Positions 34,665 to 43,714 of a DNA stretch of 64,000 nt are shown here, piece after piece; the first letter of the stretch is position 1; each line of letters opens with the position of its first letter. The notes beneath the pieces are model-generated. The model was not told the DNA's origin. It searched no databases and saw only the letters and a program-made list of their open reading frames with translations. The DNA is from Bog-756 sp963753905 (GTDB taxonomy: Bacteria; Actinomycetota; Acidimicrobiia; Acidimicrobiales; RAAP-2). The translations under genes were made by a program, and so were the position numbers. The stretch covers positions 1,736,001-1,800,000 of the forward strand of contig CAVWDZ010000001.1 of assembly GCA_963753905.1 (NCBI GenBank), written 5' to 3'.

Positions 34665-37004
34665 TCACTGCGCCAGGTGGAATGGCACGCTGGTGACGAT
34701 TACTCCGGGCAGAGCTTGCAGGGCGTGGCGCAGCCGGAGGGCGATTCGCTCATGAAGTACGGCGTGCCACCAGTGCCGGTCCACGATCTGCGGGACGGTA
34801 ACTGTCAGCGTCAGATCGGGGCGCTGGCAGTGCAGAGTCCAGATGTAGTGGACCAGGGGTGCCACGAAGGCCCGATGTGGCGATACCATGACTTGGAGGG
34901 GCAGATGGTCACCCCAAATCTCCCAATAGTGGCGGAACCGCTCAGCTTCCTCCGTCGTGGGGCTGATGTGCAGAGCGAGCACGGGCTGGCCGAGTGTGGC
35001 CGCATAGGAGAGAGCTCGCATAGTCGGCCGGTCCAGGGCGAAGACCGGGACGATCGTGAGGGGATCAATCTGGTCAGGGTGCTCCGCTACTTCGGCTTTC
35101 GATGCCTTTTGGTCCTGCGCCGCAGTGCCGTGCTTGCCAAATCGGGGGCGTGGAGGTCTGGGAGCGACCGGTAAAGCGGGCGGTGCCTTGTCGTGGGATC
35201 CCTCGGGGATTAGAAGCAGCTCCCGTTTGGTGATCTCGTAGTACCGACGGGTGCGCAGTGCGGTCAGGACGATCAGTCCGATAAGGACGATGGCGATCCA
35301 CGCGCCGGAGGTGAACTTTGTGACTGCCGCAATGACGAAGACGATGCCCGACAACACGGCGCCCGTGGCGTTGAAGACCTGGCTGCGGCGCCAGTGAAGC
35401 TGGTCGTGGTGGCGCCGCCAATGTACGACCATGCCGGCTTGGGAGAGGGTGAAGGCGAGAAACACTCCGACCGCGTAGAGCGGCAGCAAGGCAGCCGTGT
35501 TGCCGTGGAGAGCGACGTAGATCGCGGCGGAGGCGGCGGACAGCAGCAGGATACCGGTGCTGAACGTGAGCCGGTCGCCAATATGCAAGAACGAACGGGG
35601 TGCCTGCTGGTCGCGGGCCATCAGGAACAGGACCCGCGGGAAATCGTTGTACGAGGTGTTCGCCGCCATTAGCAAAACCGCTGCGGTGGCCAATTGGATG
35701 AACAAATAGGCCGGTCCGTTGCCGAAGTCCAGGTGGGCCAACTGGGACAGCATGGTTTCGCCGCCCCGTGGCACCACTCCCGACAGCTTGGTGATCACCA
35801 AGACCCCGGCGAACATGCTGATCAGCAGTCCGATCATCCAGCCGAGCGTGGTGCGTGCATTTCGCCACTCGACCGGCTTGAACGCCGGCACCGCGTTGGA
35901 GATGGCTTCGATACCTGTCATGGCGGTAGCGCCCGAGGAGAAGGCGCGAAGGACGAGAAACACTCCAACACTCTGAACGGTGCCCAGGTGGGGTGACGGG
36001 ACTGGATGAAAACCACGGCCGGCTGCATCGACGAGGCCGGCGATGACCAGTGCAGCCATAGCTGCGATGAAGGCATATGTCGGTATGGCGAAGAGCGAGC
36101 CTGCCTGACGCACACCTCTCAGATTCCCGATCAGCAGGACGGCGATGACGATGACGCCGATGACAACGGTTGCCGAGCGCAGGGACGGGAAAGCGGACGC
36201 TATGGAGGCCACCCCCGAGGCTATCGAGACGGCTACGGTCATGATGTAATCGATCAGCAGTCCGGCCGCGGCCACGAGGCCAGGTACCCGGCCCAGGTTC
36301 TGCCCAGCCACGATGTACGAGCCGCCACCCTGGGGGTAGGCCCGAATAGTCTGCCGGTAGGACATTCCGACTGCCAGCATCATAAAGATGATGGCGCCGC
36401 CAACTGGGAGGGAATAGGAGAGCCCCCCTGTGCCGTCCAGGATCAACACCGCGAGCATTGCCTCCGGTCCGTAGGCGACGGAGGATAGGGCGTCCGCCGA
36501 CAGCACAGGAAGTGCGATGAGCTTGCGCATCCGCTCCGACGCGATTGCACTGGCGTCCAGCGGCGGTCCGAACAACACTCGCCTCAACGTTTGGCCGAAG
36601 CGTCCGTTTGCAGTAGGCGGGGCCTCGTCGGCGGTCGTGGTCTGGATTGGGGGCAATTGCCCTTCGCTCCCCGCCACGGACACGAATCTGGTGAAGAGGC
36701 CCGGGCGGAACTCGCTCACTGTGGGGTACTCACCGAGAGCCGGGTCCACCGGCAACGCTCGTCGCCATACGGACGGACCAGCGGTTGACCGGCCCCAGGC
36801 CTGCCCCACGTCGCGCAGGCCTCCCAGCTCACTTTCATTTAGAGCGGGGAACAGCACGTCAGCCCGTGGGGTGCCTGCATAGTCCTGCTCACCGGTGTCC
36901 CGGCCCTCGGTGCCAGTGGTCTTCTGCGCCGAGTCGTGTTCCAGTTCCGCACGGTGACCGGTCATTCCACCATCTTCCCTTACCGGCTGGCCGGAGGACA
37001 TCAC
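34665..37004 (-). CDS. APC-superfamily permease, KimA-like potassium transporter
   Basis: A 779-residue protein. An N-terminal hydrophilic extension of about 145 residues precedes 12 helices starting at RKLIALPVLSADALSSVAYG, with YPQGGGSYIVAGQNLG and TGIEAISNAVPAF, and a cytoplasmic C-terminal domain (about 610-779) with VPVFALDRPTMRALSYAATL. This is the architecture of KimA (formerly YdaO), the c-di-AMP-controlled K+/H+ symporter of Bacillus, although an amino-acid permease cannot be excluded. The N-terminal extension is unusual. The start could also be ATG 36965. A 300-bp leader with a G-rich hairpin lies upstream. Confidence 0.8.
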   Translation of the reverse strand: MMSSGQPVREDGGMTGHRAELEHDSAQKTTGTEGRDTGEQDYAGTPRADVLFPALNESELGGLRDVGQAWGRSTAGPSVWRRALPVDPALGEYPTVSEFRPGLFTRFVSVAGSEGQLPPIQTTTADEAPPTANGRFGQTLRRVLFGPPLDASAIASERMRKLIALPVLSADALSSVAYGPEAMLAVLILDGTGGLSYSLPVGGAIIFMMLAVGMSYRQTIRAYPQGGGSYIVAGQNLGRVPGLVAAAGLLIDYIMTVAVSIASGVASIASAFPSLRSATVVIGVIVIAVLLIGNLRGVRQAGSLFAIPTYAFIAAMAALVIAGLVDAAGRGFHPVPSPHLGTVQSVGVFLVLRAFSSGATAMTGIEAISNAVPAFKPVEWRNARTTLGWMIGLLISMFAGVLVITKLSGVVPRGGETMLSQLAHLDFGNGPAYLFIQLATAAVLLMAANTSYNDFPRVLFLMARDQQAPRSFLHIGDRLTFSTGILLLSAASAAIYVALHGNTAALLPLYAVGVFLAFTLSQAGMVVHWRRHHDQLHWRRSQVFNATGAVLSGIVFVIAAVTKFTSGAWIAIVLIGLIVLTALRTRRYYEITKRELLLIPEGSHDKAPPALPVAPRPPRPRFGKHGTAAQDQKASKAEVAEHPDQIDPLTIVPVFALDRPTMRALSYAATLGQPVLALHISPTTEEAERFRHYWEIWGDHLPLQVMVSPHRAFVAPLVHYIWTLHCQRPDLTLTVTVPQIVDRHWWHAVLHERIALRLRHALQALPGVIVTSVPFHLAQ

Positions 37005-37065
37005 GCGTGATCCTACGCGTCACGTTTTTCGTGCCCTTTCCTCGACCTCCACCCGAAAGGTAAGA

Positions 37066-37082
37066 GGGGGATTGGTCCCCCC
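37066..37082 (-). promoter_or_regulatory. G/C hairpin in the leader of the KimA-like gene
   Basis: GGGGG-ATTGGT-CCCCCC forms a short, strong hairpin 62 bp upstream of the start. Known kimA-type genes are often under a c-di-AMP riboswitch, but I could not match the conserved riboswitch core here, so this is recorded only as a leader structure. Confidence 0.25.
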
Positions 37083-37334
37083 GCAGTCTCGCTCTCCTCA
37101 GATCTCGAGACGAACGTCGGAGTCGGGCGGTTCCCGGCTCTCCCTTCGTGCCCGCACGTCCTGGAGTTGCGGCCGATTTCGTACAACGGGAACGCCAGCC
37201 GTCACGGCGCCTCAGAACCCAGAATCCTGAAGGTTTAGGGCTTTGAGGAGAAGACCCGAGGCCGTCGCCTTATCCGCCACGCCGCTGACCGCTGGACTCA
37301 GCGTCGCCGTTTGCAGCAGCGGGTCGTCTTCCTC

Positions 37335-37363
37335 TTGACAATCATTCATCGGTTCTGTAATCT
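37335..37363 (+). promoter_or_regulatory. consensus sigma-70 promoter overlapped by direct repeats
   Basis: TTGACA (37335-37340), a 17-nt spacer and TAATCT (37358-37363) form a near-ideal housekeeping promoter, 70 bp before the second hdeD-like gene. The spacer contains TTCATCGGTTCTGT and the region overlapping the -10 repeats it as TTCATCAGTTCTGT, 19 bp on. Such placement would let a bound repressor block RNA polymerase; the TetR encoded downstream is a candidate. Confidence 0.7.
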
Positions 37364-37433
37364 TTCATCAGTTCTGTGGTGGCATGTCAAGAACCGGTCG
37401 CCACAGCGATTACAACCACCGAAAGGAGCTGTC

Positions 37434-38018
37434 ATGTTCAAGTCATTGAGTACATCCTTCATCGTGCGGGGCATTCTGGCTGTCGCCGTCGGTATCGTTG
37501 CACTGGCGTGGCCCGGGGTCACCGTCTTGGCGCTGGTCATTCTGTTCGCCATCTACGCGTTCATCGCCGCCGGCATGGAGGCGCTGAGAGCCTTCAGCAG
37601 CGAAAGGGCTGGTCCCGTGATGGGTCATCTGCTGCTTGGTCTGGTCGACGTCGGCGCCGGGGTGGTCGCCCTGGCGTGGCCCGGGCCGACCGCGCTGGTG
37701 TTGGTGTTGCTCGTGGGTGTCTGGGCGACGATCGGCGGGCTGGTCGAGATCTTCGCAGGGTTCGAGTCCGGTGAACCAGCTGGGACTCGTGCCCTCTTCT
37801 TCGTGGGCGGGCTGATCTCCATCGCCTTCGGGATCGTCCTCTTCGCCCGTCCCGACATGGGCGCAGTGGCCCTTGCCTTGCTGTTCGGCCTGTTCAACCT
37901 GGTCTATGGGATTTGGGCGGTCGGGCAGGGCATCGACTTGCGCCGGGCTCACCGCGCAGTGGACTCGCTGGTCGACGAGCAGCCTCGGCAGCACGACCGG
38001 CTAGTATCAGTTATGTAG
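37434..38018 (+). CDS. HdeD-like (DUF308) membrane protein
   Basis: A 194-residue, six-helix membrane protein of the same family as the one at 30076, with repeated patterns FIVRGILAVAVGIVALAWPG, GLVDVGAGVVALAWPGPTAL and GLISIAFGIVLFARPDMGAV. It ends in a charged tail. The ATG at 37434 follows GAAAGGAGCTGTC. It is expressed from the strong promoter upstream and ends at a 16-bp-stem terminator, so it forms a single-gene unit beside a TetR gene. A role in acid or envelope stress is inferred from the family. Confidence 0.88.
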   Translation: MFKSLSTSFIVRGILAVAVGIVALAWPGVTVLALVILFAIYAFIAAGMEALRAFSSERAGPVMGHLLLGLVDVGAGVVALAWPGPTALVLVLLVGVWATIGGLVEIFAGFESGEPAGTRALFFVGGLISIAFGIVLFARPDMGAVALALLFGLFNLVYGIWAVGQGIDLRRAHRAVDSLVDEQPRQHDRLVSVM

Positions 38019-38024
38019 TGTTCA

Positions 38025-38036
38025 ATCAGTACTGAT
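38025..38036. promoter_or_regulatory. 12-bp palindrome, candidate TetR operator
   Basis: ATCAGTACTGAT is a perfect palindrome 93 bp upstream of the tetR start. Its half-site ATCAGT is shared with the repeat TTCATCAGTTCTGT in the hdeD-like promoter, which suggests one regulator for both. The 16-bp hairpin lying between it and tetR makes a simple autoregulatory reading uncertain. Confidence 0.35.
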
Positions 38037-38049
38037 CTAAACTCCCACT

Positions 38050-38090
38050 CCGGAGGATCCGCTCGAGCTTCGGCCGAGCGGATCCTCCGG
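38050..38090. terminator. 16-bp stem terminator between hdeD-like and tetR genes
   Basis: CCGGAGGATCCGCTCG, a 9-nt loop and the exact reverse complement, 31 bp after the hdeD-like stop. No T run follows. Confidence 0.75.
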
Positions 38091-38128
38091 GTGAAACCCG
38101 TATACGACGTCGAAAGAAGGAGGCTGAT

Positions 38129-38782
38129 GTGAGCTCGGTATCCGCGAGCACCGCCGGGGGCCCGACCCGGCTCGACCGGCGCAAGGCCCGGACCCGGCAG
38201 GCACTGATCGACGCAGCGGTCCGATTGATCGCCGAAGGGCGCGGGGAACGGGCCAGCATCCAGGAGATCACCGAGGCCGCCGATATCGGGTTCGGATCGT
38301 TCTACAACCACTTCGAGAGCAAGGACCTGCTGTTCGAGACCGCGTCGAGCGAGGTCCTCGAGCGCTGGGGCCGCATGATCGACCGGGCATCCGCCGGCAT
38401 CACCGACCCAGCGGAGGTGTTCTCGATATCGCTGCGGCTGTCCGCCCGCCTCGGCTGGACCCATCCCGAAGTGGCCCGGTTCATCACCGGCGCCGGCCTC
38501 GATCTCCTCGACGCACCGGGCGGGCTGGCCCCGCGCGCCATGCGAGACATCCAGGCCGGGCAAGCCGCGGGTCAGTTCAGCGTGGCTGACGCGGAGGTCG
38601 GTCTGAGCGCCGTGGCCGGCGGCCTCATTGGGTTGCTCCGCTTGCACCAGCGTCATCCCGAACGGGTCGAGGAGAGCTCGGTCGACGAGCTCGCCGAGGC
38701 CTGCCTCCGCCTGCTCGGCCTCCCGAGTGCCAAAGCCAGACGCCTGGCCCGGCTGCCGCTGCCCGCCACGGAGCCTTGGTGA
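38129..38782 (+). CDS. TetR-family transcriptional regulator
   Basis: A 217-residue repressor-type regulator. The helix-turn-helix lies at residues about 15-60 (RRKARTRQALIDAAVRLIAE then TEAADIGFGSFYNHFESKDLL). The C-terminal ligand/dimer domain begins near LERWGRMIDRAS and has no strong homology I can name. The GTG at 38129 follows AAGGAGG. The DUF2252 gene begins 10 bp after it, so the two form an operon. Likely targets are its own promoter and that of the adjacent hdeD-like gene. Confidence 0.88.
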   Translation: MSSVSASTAGGPTRLDRRKARTRQALIDAAVRLIAEGRGERASIQEITEAADIGFGSFYNHFESKDLLFETASSEVLERWGRMIDRASAGITDPAEVFSISLRLSARLGWTHPEVARFITGAGLDLLDAPGGLAPRAMRDIQAGQAAGQFSVADAEVGLSAVAGGLIGLLRLHQRHPERVEESSVDELAEACLRLLGLPSAKARRLARLPLPATEPW

Positions 38783-38792
38783 TGTACGCCAC

Positions 38793-40160
38793 ATGAGCCC
38801 TCCCAACCCTCCCAACGGCGAGCCGCGGACTCGAGCGGAGATGCTCGAAACCGGGCGGGCGTTGCGCGCTCGGGTTCCCCGCCGCACTCATAGTCAATGG
38901 ACGGCTTCCCCGAGCCGTCCTGATCCGCTCGAGATCCTGTCCCGGTCCAACGCCGACCGGCTGCCCGAACTGGTTCCCGTCCGCAATGGCCGGATGATGG
39001 CGTCGCCGTTCGCCTTCTATCGGGGCTCCCCGGCGGTCATGGCCGCCGATCTAAGCCGGACACCCTCCCTCGGCATCCAGCTGCAGATCTGCGGCGACGC
39101 GCACCTACTCAACTTCGGTACCTTCGCCACGCCCGAACGCAACCAGGTCTTCGATCTGAACGACTTCGACGAGACCCAGCCCGGACTGTGGGAGTGGGAC
39201 GTCAAGCGGCTGGCGGCCAGCTTGGTGGTGGCGGCCAGGACGTCGGGGCTCTCCGATGGCGACGGCAGAGCGGCGGTGCAGGGCTGTTCGGCGGAGTACC
39301 GCAACGAGATGGCAAAAATGACGCAGCTGTCGGCCTTCGAGGTGTGGCACTCAAGTCTGGACGTCGAGTCGATAATCTCCGCCGCTCCCGACAAGCCGGC
39401 CCGCTCCCGTGCTGAAAAGACAGCGGCCAAGGCCCGCCAGCGCACCAGTCTACGGGCGTTGTCCAAGCTCACGGCGGTGCGCGATGGCCACCGGGTGATC
39501 GTGGAGGATCCCCCAGTGGTGGTTCGTCTCAGCGACGCGCAACTCGAACAGGCTCGAGCATTCGTAAAGGCCTATCTGGCCACCCTCGATCCTGACCGAG
39601 ATCTCTTGCTGGATCGCTACGAGTTCGTCGACGCCGCCCTGAAGGTGGTCGGAGTGGGAAGCGTGGGTACCCGCTGCTTCGTCGTACTGCTGTCCGGCAA
39701 GGCGGATCTCGATCCCCTGTTCCTTCAGGTCAAAGAAGCACAGCCGTCTGTTCTCGCTCCCTACGTCGGCCGATCCCGGTATGCCAACCAGGGCAAGCGC
39801 GTCGTGGTCGGCCAGCGCATCATGCAGGCAGCCAGCGATGCGTTCCTGGGGTGGGCTCGCGCCGGCGAATTCGACACCTACGTCCGCCAGCTGCGTGACA
39901 TGAAGGGGTCGGCACCAGTCGACGACGCCCGCCCCGAGGGCCTCATGTTGTATGGGCGACTCTGCGGCGCCGCGCTGGCGCGCGCCCATGCCCGAGCGGG
40001 CCAGCCCGCCCTCCTCGCCGGTTATCTGGGAAAGAGCACGGCCTTCGACGACAGCGTGGCCGCGTTCGCGGTGTCATACGCCGACCAGAACGACCGGGAT
40101 TACGAGTCCTTCCTGAACGTCATCCGCTCCGGTCGGGTACCAGCTGAGCCGGGACGTTGA
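38793..40160 (+). CDS. DUF2252 domain protein
   Basis: A 455-residue protein of the DUF2252 family, widespread in actinobacteria and distantly related to the protein-kinase/aminoglycoside-phosphotransferase fold. Typical segments are RMMASPFAFYRGS, the nucleotide-site-like CGDAHLLNFGTF, VFDLNDFDETQPG and VVVGQRIMQAASDAFLGW. No enzymatic role has been established that I know of. The ATG at 38793 is 10 bp from the tetR stop. An open frame extends upstream within tetR, but that part is an overlap shadow. Likely cotranscribed with tetR. Confidence 0.88.
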   Translation: MSPPNPPNGEPRTRAEMLETGRALRARVPRRTHSQWTASPSRPDPLEILSRSNADRLPELVPVRNGRMMASPFAFYRGSPAVMAADLSRTPSLGIQLQICGDAHLLNFGTFATPERNQVFDLNDFDETQPGLWEWDVKRLAASLVVAARTSGLSDGDGRAAVQGCSAEYRNEMAKMTQLSAFEVWHSSLDVESIISAAPDKPARSRAEKTAAKARQRTSLRALSKLTAVRDGHRVIVEDPPVVVRLSDAQLEQARAFVKAYLATLDPDRDLLLDRYEFVDAALKVVGVGSVGTRCFVVLLSGKADLDPLFLQVKEAQPSVLAPYVGRSRYANQGKRVVVGQRIMQAASDAFLGWARAGEFDTYVRQLRDMKGSAPVDDARPEGLMLYGRLCGAALARAHARAGQPALLAGYLGKSTAFDDSVAAFAVSYADQNDRDYESFLNVIRSGRVPAEPGR

Positions 40161-40883
40161 CCGCAAACCTCGCTTGACGTGGGCCGTCTGTTGGACTTTC
40201 AAACTCTCACGGACGGAGACGGACGAAGCTTGCAATCCGAACGCTACCAGCTCAATCCTCATTTCGGCCGGTAGGGAGTCGACCTCCAACTCTCGCCGTT
40301 CGCCCCATCAAGCAGTGGTCGGCGCCTCCGGCCGGAAAGTATCCCACCGACACCGCAGTCTCAACTTCGCCCGCTGTAAGTCGGACAACCGCAGGATGAC
40401 GAATTTCCATGGCTGAAAGCACGAGATCCGTCGGCATTTGCTCCTTGATGCCTCGTGGCTCTTTCCACGATGTTCAGATAAGGCACTACCGCGCTGTGTC
40501 CGCACGGCCGAGCCGAGGCCGCGTTCACCCCGGCCCCGTCTCGGAGCGGCTAGCCAGCGGGGGTCTCTTGGGAAGGGCGAGACCGGAATGGCTCGAACGC
40601 TTCGATCGACCTGTCGCCACAGCAGGCGGCCGACGCGGTCCCGCCCTCCCCGATTCAGATACCGACCCGGCGGGAAATAGGCGTGGAGGCAGATTGAAAA
40701 TCCCTCGAGTCGAGGCCCCCAGAAGCTTGAAGCGCCGAGCCGACGGGGATTCGACGGGAGGACATCGCCGCGCTACCTGCGGCCGCCGCTTGCTGGACAT
40801 ATCGCGCGGGGAATGGGTTGACACGTCGACGCGTTGCTTCTAACGACATATTGAACCGATTGATCAGCGGAGCGGAGGGCGCC
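40161..40883. other. about 720 bp without a supported gene
   Basis: Open frames exist on both strands (for example 40409-40843 plus, 40655-41194 minus), but none shows a recognisable motif, a ribosome-binding site or third-codon GC bias that I would trust. A GGAGGGC site at the right end serves the pirin gene. It may be a decayed gene region. Confidence 0.4.
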
Positions 40884-41768
40884 ATGCAGGTCGTTGACAG
40901 CACCACCCGGCGGACCATCGTCCGGGTCGGGGACAAGGTGCACCTCGGTGCCGACTCACAGGTGGACGACCGCAACGCGATCATCGCGCCGTTGAATCCG
41001 GTCCTGACGGACCCGTTCCTGCTGCTCGCCGAGGACTGGTTTTCCACGTCGGGCTTTGAGTGGCACCCGCATCGCGGCCTCGAGACGGTCACCCTCGTCC
41101 TCGACGGCGTGCTGGAGCACGGCGACAACCTTGGCAACGCCGGCGCTTTGGTGGCTGGCGACGTCCAGTGGATGACCGCGGGGCGCGGGATCATCCATCG
41201 GGAGTTGGCCTTCCGCGACGAGCGTGCCCATGTCCTGCAGCTGTGGGTGAACCTGCCAGGCGAGCAGAAGATGGTCGGAACCCGCTACCAGGACCTGCGG
41301 GCACCCGTCCGTCCGGTTATCGAGCGTAAAAGCGCTCACCTCGACCTGATCTCGGGCCACGTCGATGACATCTCCGGACCGGCGCTGAACAACTGGCCGA
41401 TCGCCGGGGCGCTGATCACCTTGGAGCCGAACGGCAGGATCGAGCATCTGGTGCCCGCCGCCGACCGCGCGTTCTTCTACGTCCTGTCCGGCGGGGTGAC
41501 GATCGACGGCCACGACCTCCGGGCTGGGCAGATCGCCTGGTCCGACCCGGTGCCACAGGCCACGGTCTCGGCAATCACCTTGGCCACGGGTGATGCGGAC
41601 GAACCGAGCATCGTCATGGCCTACAGCGGTCAGCCGATCCGCCAACCTGTCGCGATGGGCGGACCCTTCGTCATGAACAGCAAGGCCGAGATCGAGCAGG
41701 CGTTCCGCGACTTCCACTCCGGCAAGTTCGGGGACATCCCCCGCCAGGCTCGCCTCCAGTTCCCCTGA
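40884..41768 (+). CDS. pirin family protein
   Basis: A 294-residue bicupin of the pirin family. The metal-site residues of the N-terminal cupin are conserved: HPHRG in EWHPHRGLETVTL and the His/Glu pair in GRGIIHRELAF. Bacterial pirins have been described as quercetin dioxygenases, redox-responsive partners or stress proteins. The ATG at 40884 follows GGAGGGCGCC; the open frame extends upstream without conservation. It is monocistronic, with a short hairpin downstream at 41804. The exact activity is unknown. Confidence 0.88.
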   Translation: MQVVDSTTRRTIVRVGDKVHLGADSQVDDRNAIIAPLNPVLTDPFLLLAEDWFSTSGFEWHPHRGLETVTLVLDGVLEHGDNLGNAGALVAGDVQWMTAGRGIIHRELAFRDERAHVLQLWVNLPGEQKMVGTRYQDLRAPVRPVIERKSAHLDLISGHVDDISGPALNNWPIAGALITLEPNGRIEHLVPAADRAFFYVLSGGVTIDGHDLRAGQIAWSDPVPQATVSAITLATGDADEPSIVMAYSGQPIRQPVAMGGPFVMNSKAEIEQAFRDFHSGKFGDIPRQARLQFP

Positions 41769-41803
41769 GCCCGGCTTGCGTGCAACGCAGCCGATGCTGG
41801 ACC

Positions 41804-41821
41804 GGGGTTGAACAACCCCGA
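41804..41821 (+). terminator. hairpin after the pirin gene
   Basis: CGGGGTTG-AA-CAACCCCG, an 8-bp perfect stem 36 bp after the pirin stop. The remaining sequence to 42114 holds no recognisable gene. Confidence 0.55.
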
Positions 41822-42114
41822 TGAGAATGCCACGCAAGTCAACTTGACCTGCCGGGTCTGTTCCGTGCAGACGACTGCTCTCCCATTCGCCTCAAAGAGG
41901 GCCGGCAACTGCACCCCTACATGCGTGGAGCACCGGTGCAAGGAGGGGGCGAGTGGTGAGTCCATATCCTGAGTCGGACATTTCGTTGGAGGATCAGATT
42001 CGTCATCGGTTGCGACTCTCGGGTCTGGTGAGCGCGTCATTCGATCCGTGAAGGCGTGGCACGGCGCGGACGTGCGAGCGGAGACTTCGAGAACTGAACC
42101 TGAGCCATGTTTGG

Positions 42115-43383
42115 TCACACGCGACGATCACCGTCAGAGCCTGACAACGGGACTGGCTCCTCTCTCGCGTCAATCGTCTCCGCTGGCAACAGGTAACCGG
42201 TCTCCCCGTGTTCACCGAGGTCGAGCCCTATTACCTGCTCGTTCGGGCTCACGCGGAGCCCGACTGTCTTGTCGGTGACCAAAAGGACGACCCAGGTCAT
42301 CACGAAGGGCCAGCCGATCCCGAGGAGGGCCAAGAGCGATTGCCGGCCCAGCTGTACCCAACCTCCAGAAACGCCTGCGGCGTTCACGACGAGACTAGCA
42401 AACACACCAGTGAGGATGACGCCGATGACCCCGCCTACAAGGTGCACTCCCACAACGTCGAGTGCATCGTCGTAGTGGAACACGTCCTTCAGCTGGACAG
42501 CGCCGTAGCACAGGAGCCCGGCGGCGGCTCCGATCACGACGGCGGCCCAGCTGGGCACATACCCAGAGGCCGGAGTGACGGCTGCCAGTCCGGCTACGGC
42601 CCCGGCGGCAATACCGAGCCCCGATGGCTTCCGCCGGCGAATCCACTCCACGGTCATCCAGGTCACCATGGCAGCGCAGGCACCGAGCTGCGTGTTGACG
42701 AGTGCTGAGACGGCCACTGAATCGGCACTCCCGGCACTCCCGGCGTTGAAACCGAACCAGCCGAACCACAAGATACCGGCACCGAGTAGGACGAACGGCA
42801 CGTTGTGGGGCTTGTCGATCCGGCGACGACGTCCCAGGTAGAGCACCGAGGCCAGAGCAGAAGCACCGGCCAGTTCGTGCACGACTGATCCACCGGCGAA
42901 GTCGACGGCGTGCAGCCCGTTCGGGCCAAGGAACCCGCCACCCCAGACCCAGTGAGCGAACGGGCAGTAGACGACAATCGACCAGAGCGCGATGAACGCC
43001 AAGTAGCCGCGAAAGTGCATTCGCTCAGCAAAGGCTCCGGCGATGAGCGCCGGGGTTATGACCGCGAACATCATCTGGAATGCCATGAAGAGGAGCGAGG
43101 GAATGGCGGGCGCGAACGTGTTGGGTGTGCTGCCCACCCCCCGCAACATGACGTTGCTGAGGCCTCCGATGATCCCCCAGTGGTCGTTTCCAAACGCCAG
43201 GGAGTACCCCACCACAACCCACAGCAGGCTGACGATCCCAATGGCGACAAAGGTCTGCGCCATCGTGGCCACAACGTTCTTTTCTCCGACCAATCCGCCG
43301 TAGAACAGCGCTAATCCAGGCATCATGAAGAAGACGAGTGCCGTGGCAATGAGCACCCAAGCGGTATCACCGGAATTGATCAT
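42115..43383 (-). CDS. amt: ammonium transporter (Amt/MEP/Rh family)
   Basis: A 422-residue, 11-helix ammonium channel. The twin-histidine pore residues are in GGSVVHELAGASAL and VVGVHLVGGVIG, and the N-terminal FYGGLVGEKNVVATM is diagnostic. There is no signal peptide, as in many actinobacterial Amt proteins, and no glnK gene beside it. The ATG at 43383 follows GGAGGTAG. It is divergent from the arginine deiminase operon, whose two enzymatic steps release ammonia, so the two may be functionally linked. The last 40 residues are hydrophilic. Confidence 0.93.
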   Translation of the reverse strand: MINSGDTAWVLIATALVFFMMPGLALFYGGLVGEKNVVATMAQTFVAIGIVSLLWVVVGYSLAFGNDHWGIIGGLSNVMLRGVGSTPNTFAPAIPSLLFMAFQMMFAVITPALIAGAFAERMHFRGYLAFIALWSIVVYCPFAHWVWGGGFLGPNGLHAVDFAGGSVVHELAGASALASVLYLGRRRRIDKPHNVPFVLLGAGILWFGWFGFNAGSAGSADSVAVSALVNTQLGACAAMVTWMTVEWIRRRKPSGLGIAAGAVAGLAAVTPASGYVPSWAAVVIGAAAGLLCYGAVQLKDVFHYDDALDVVGVHLVGGVIGVILTGVFASLVVNAAGVSGGWVQLGRQSLLALLGIGWPFVMTWVVLLVTDKTVGLRVSPNEQVIGLDLGEHGETGYLLPAETIDAREEPVPLSGSDGDRRV

Positions 43384-43604
43384 TGGACTACCTCCACCTC
43401 TGCACCACCGGATGCGCGGTGCGCGATTGGGTCACCAGGGTTCATTGTCATTAACACCAGCACCAGCACCACAGGGGACAAGGTCACATTTCTCCCGGCT
43501 GCTAAGCCAGCCGCCAGTAGCTCTGGCGCCGGTTTGGACACTGGTGACCCTCCGGTTTACAGCTAAGGGGCCACCTGGGACTGCAGGTCCCTGCCAGATC
43601 GGAC

Positions 43605-43624
43605 TTTGGGACTTTGGTCCCTAC
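43605..43624 (+). promoter_or_regulatory. DosR-type box upstream of the arc operon
   Basis: TTTGGGACTTTGGTCCCTAC matches the mycobacterial DosR consensus (TTSGGGACTWWAGTCCCSAA) at 16 of 20 positions and has the exact GGGAC-TTTN-GTCCC core with correct spacing. It is centred about 100 bp before the arcD-like start, in the 330-bp divergent intergenic region. This suggests induction by a DosR-like regulator under hypoxia or NO. Confidence 0.65.
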
Positions 43625-43714
43625 CCGTCTCGTGGCTCATCCCTCAGAGTGGATTCGAGGGGTCCTGGGCCTGGTCGGCAGCGCCGCCGTGGCCGTCAGT
43701 GAAAGGAAGACCCG

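Noticed and set aside
37005..37310. c-di-AMP (ydaO-type) riboswitch before the KimA-like gene
   Set aside because: Expected from the gene type, and GGGGGACC-like text is present, but I could not find the paired conserved cores; a covariance search would decide.
40409..40843. 144-codon frame upstream of the pirin gene
   Set aside because: Arg/Gly/Pro-rich translation, no motif and no translation signals.
43577..43591. GGGACTGCAGGTCCC as a second DosR box
   Set aside because: The half-sites are one base too far apart compared with the DosR core and the centre does not match.
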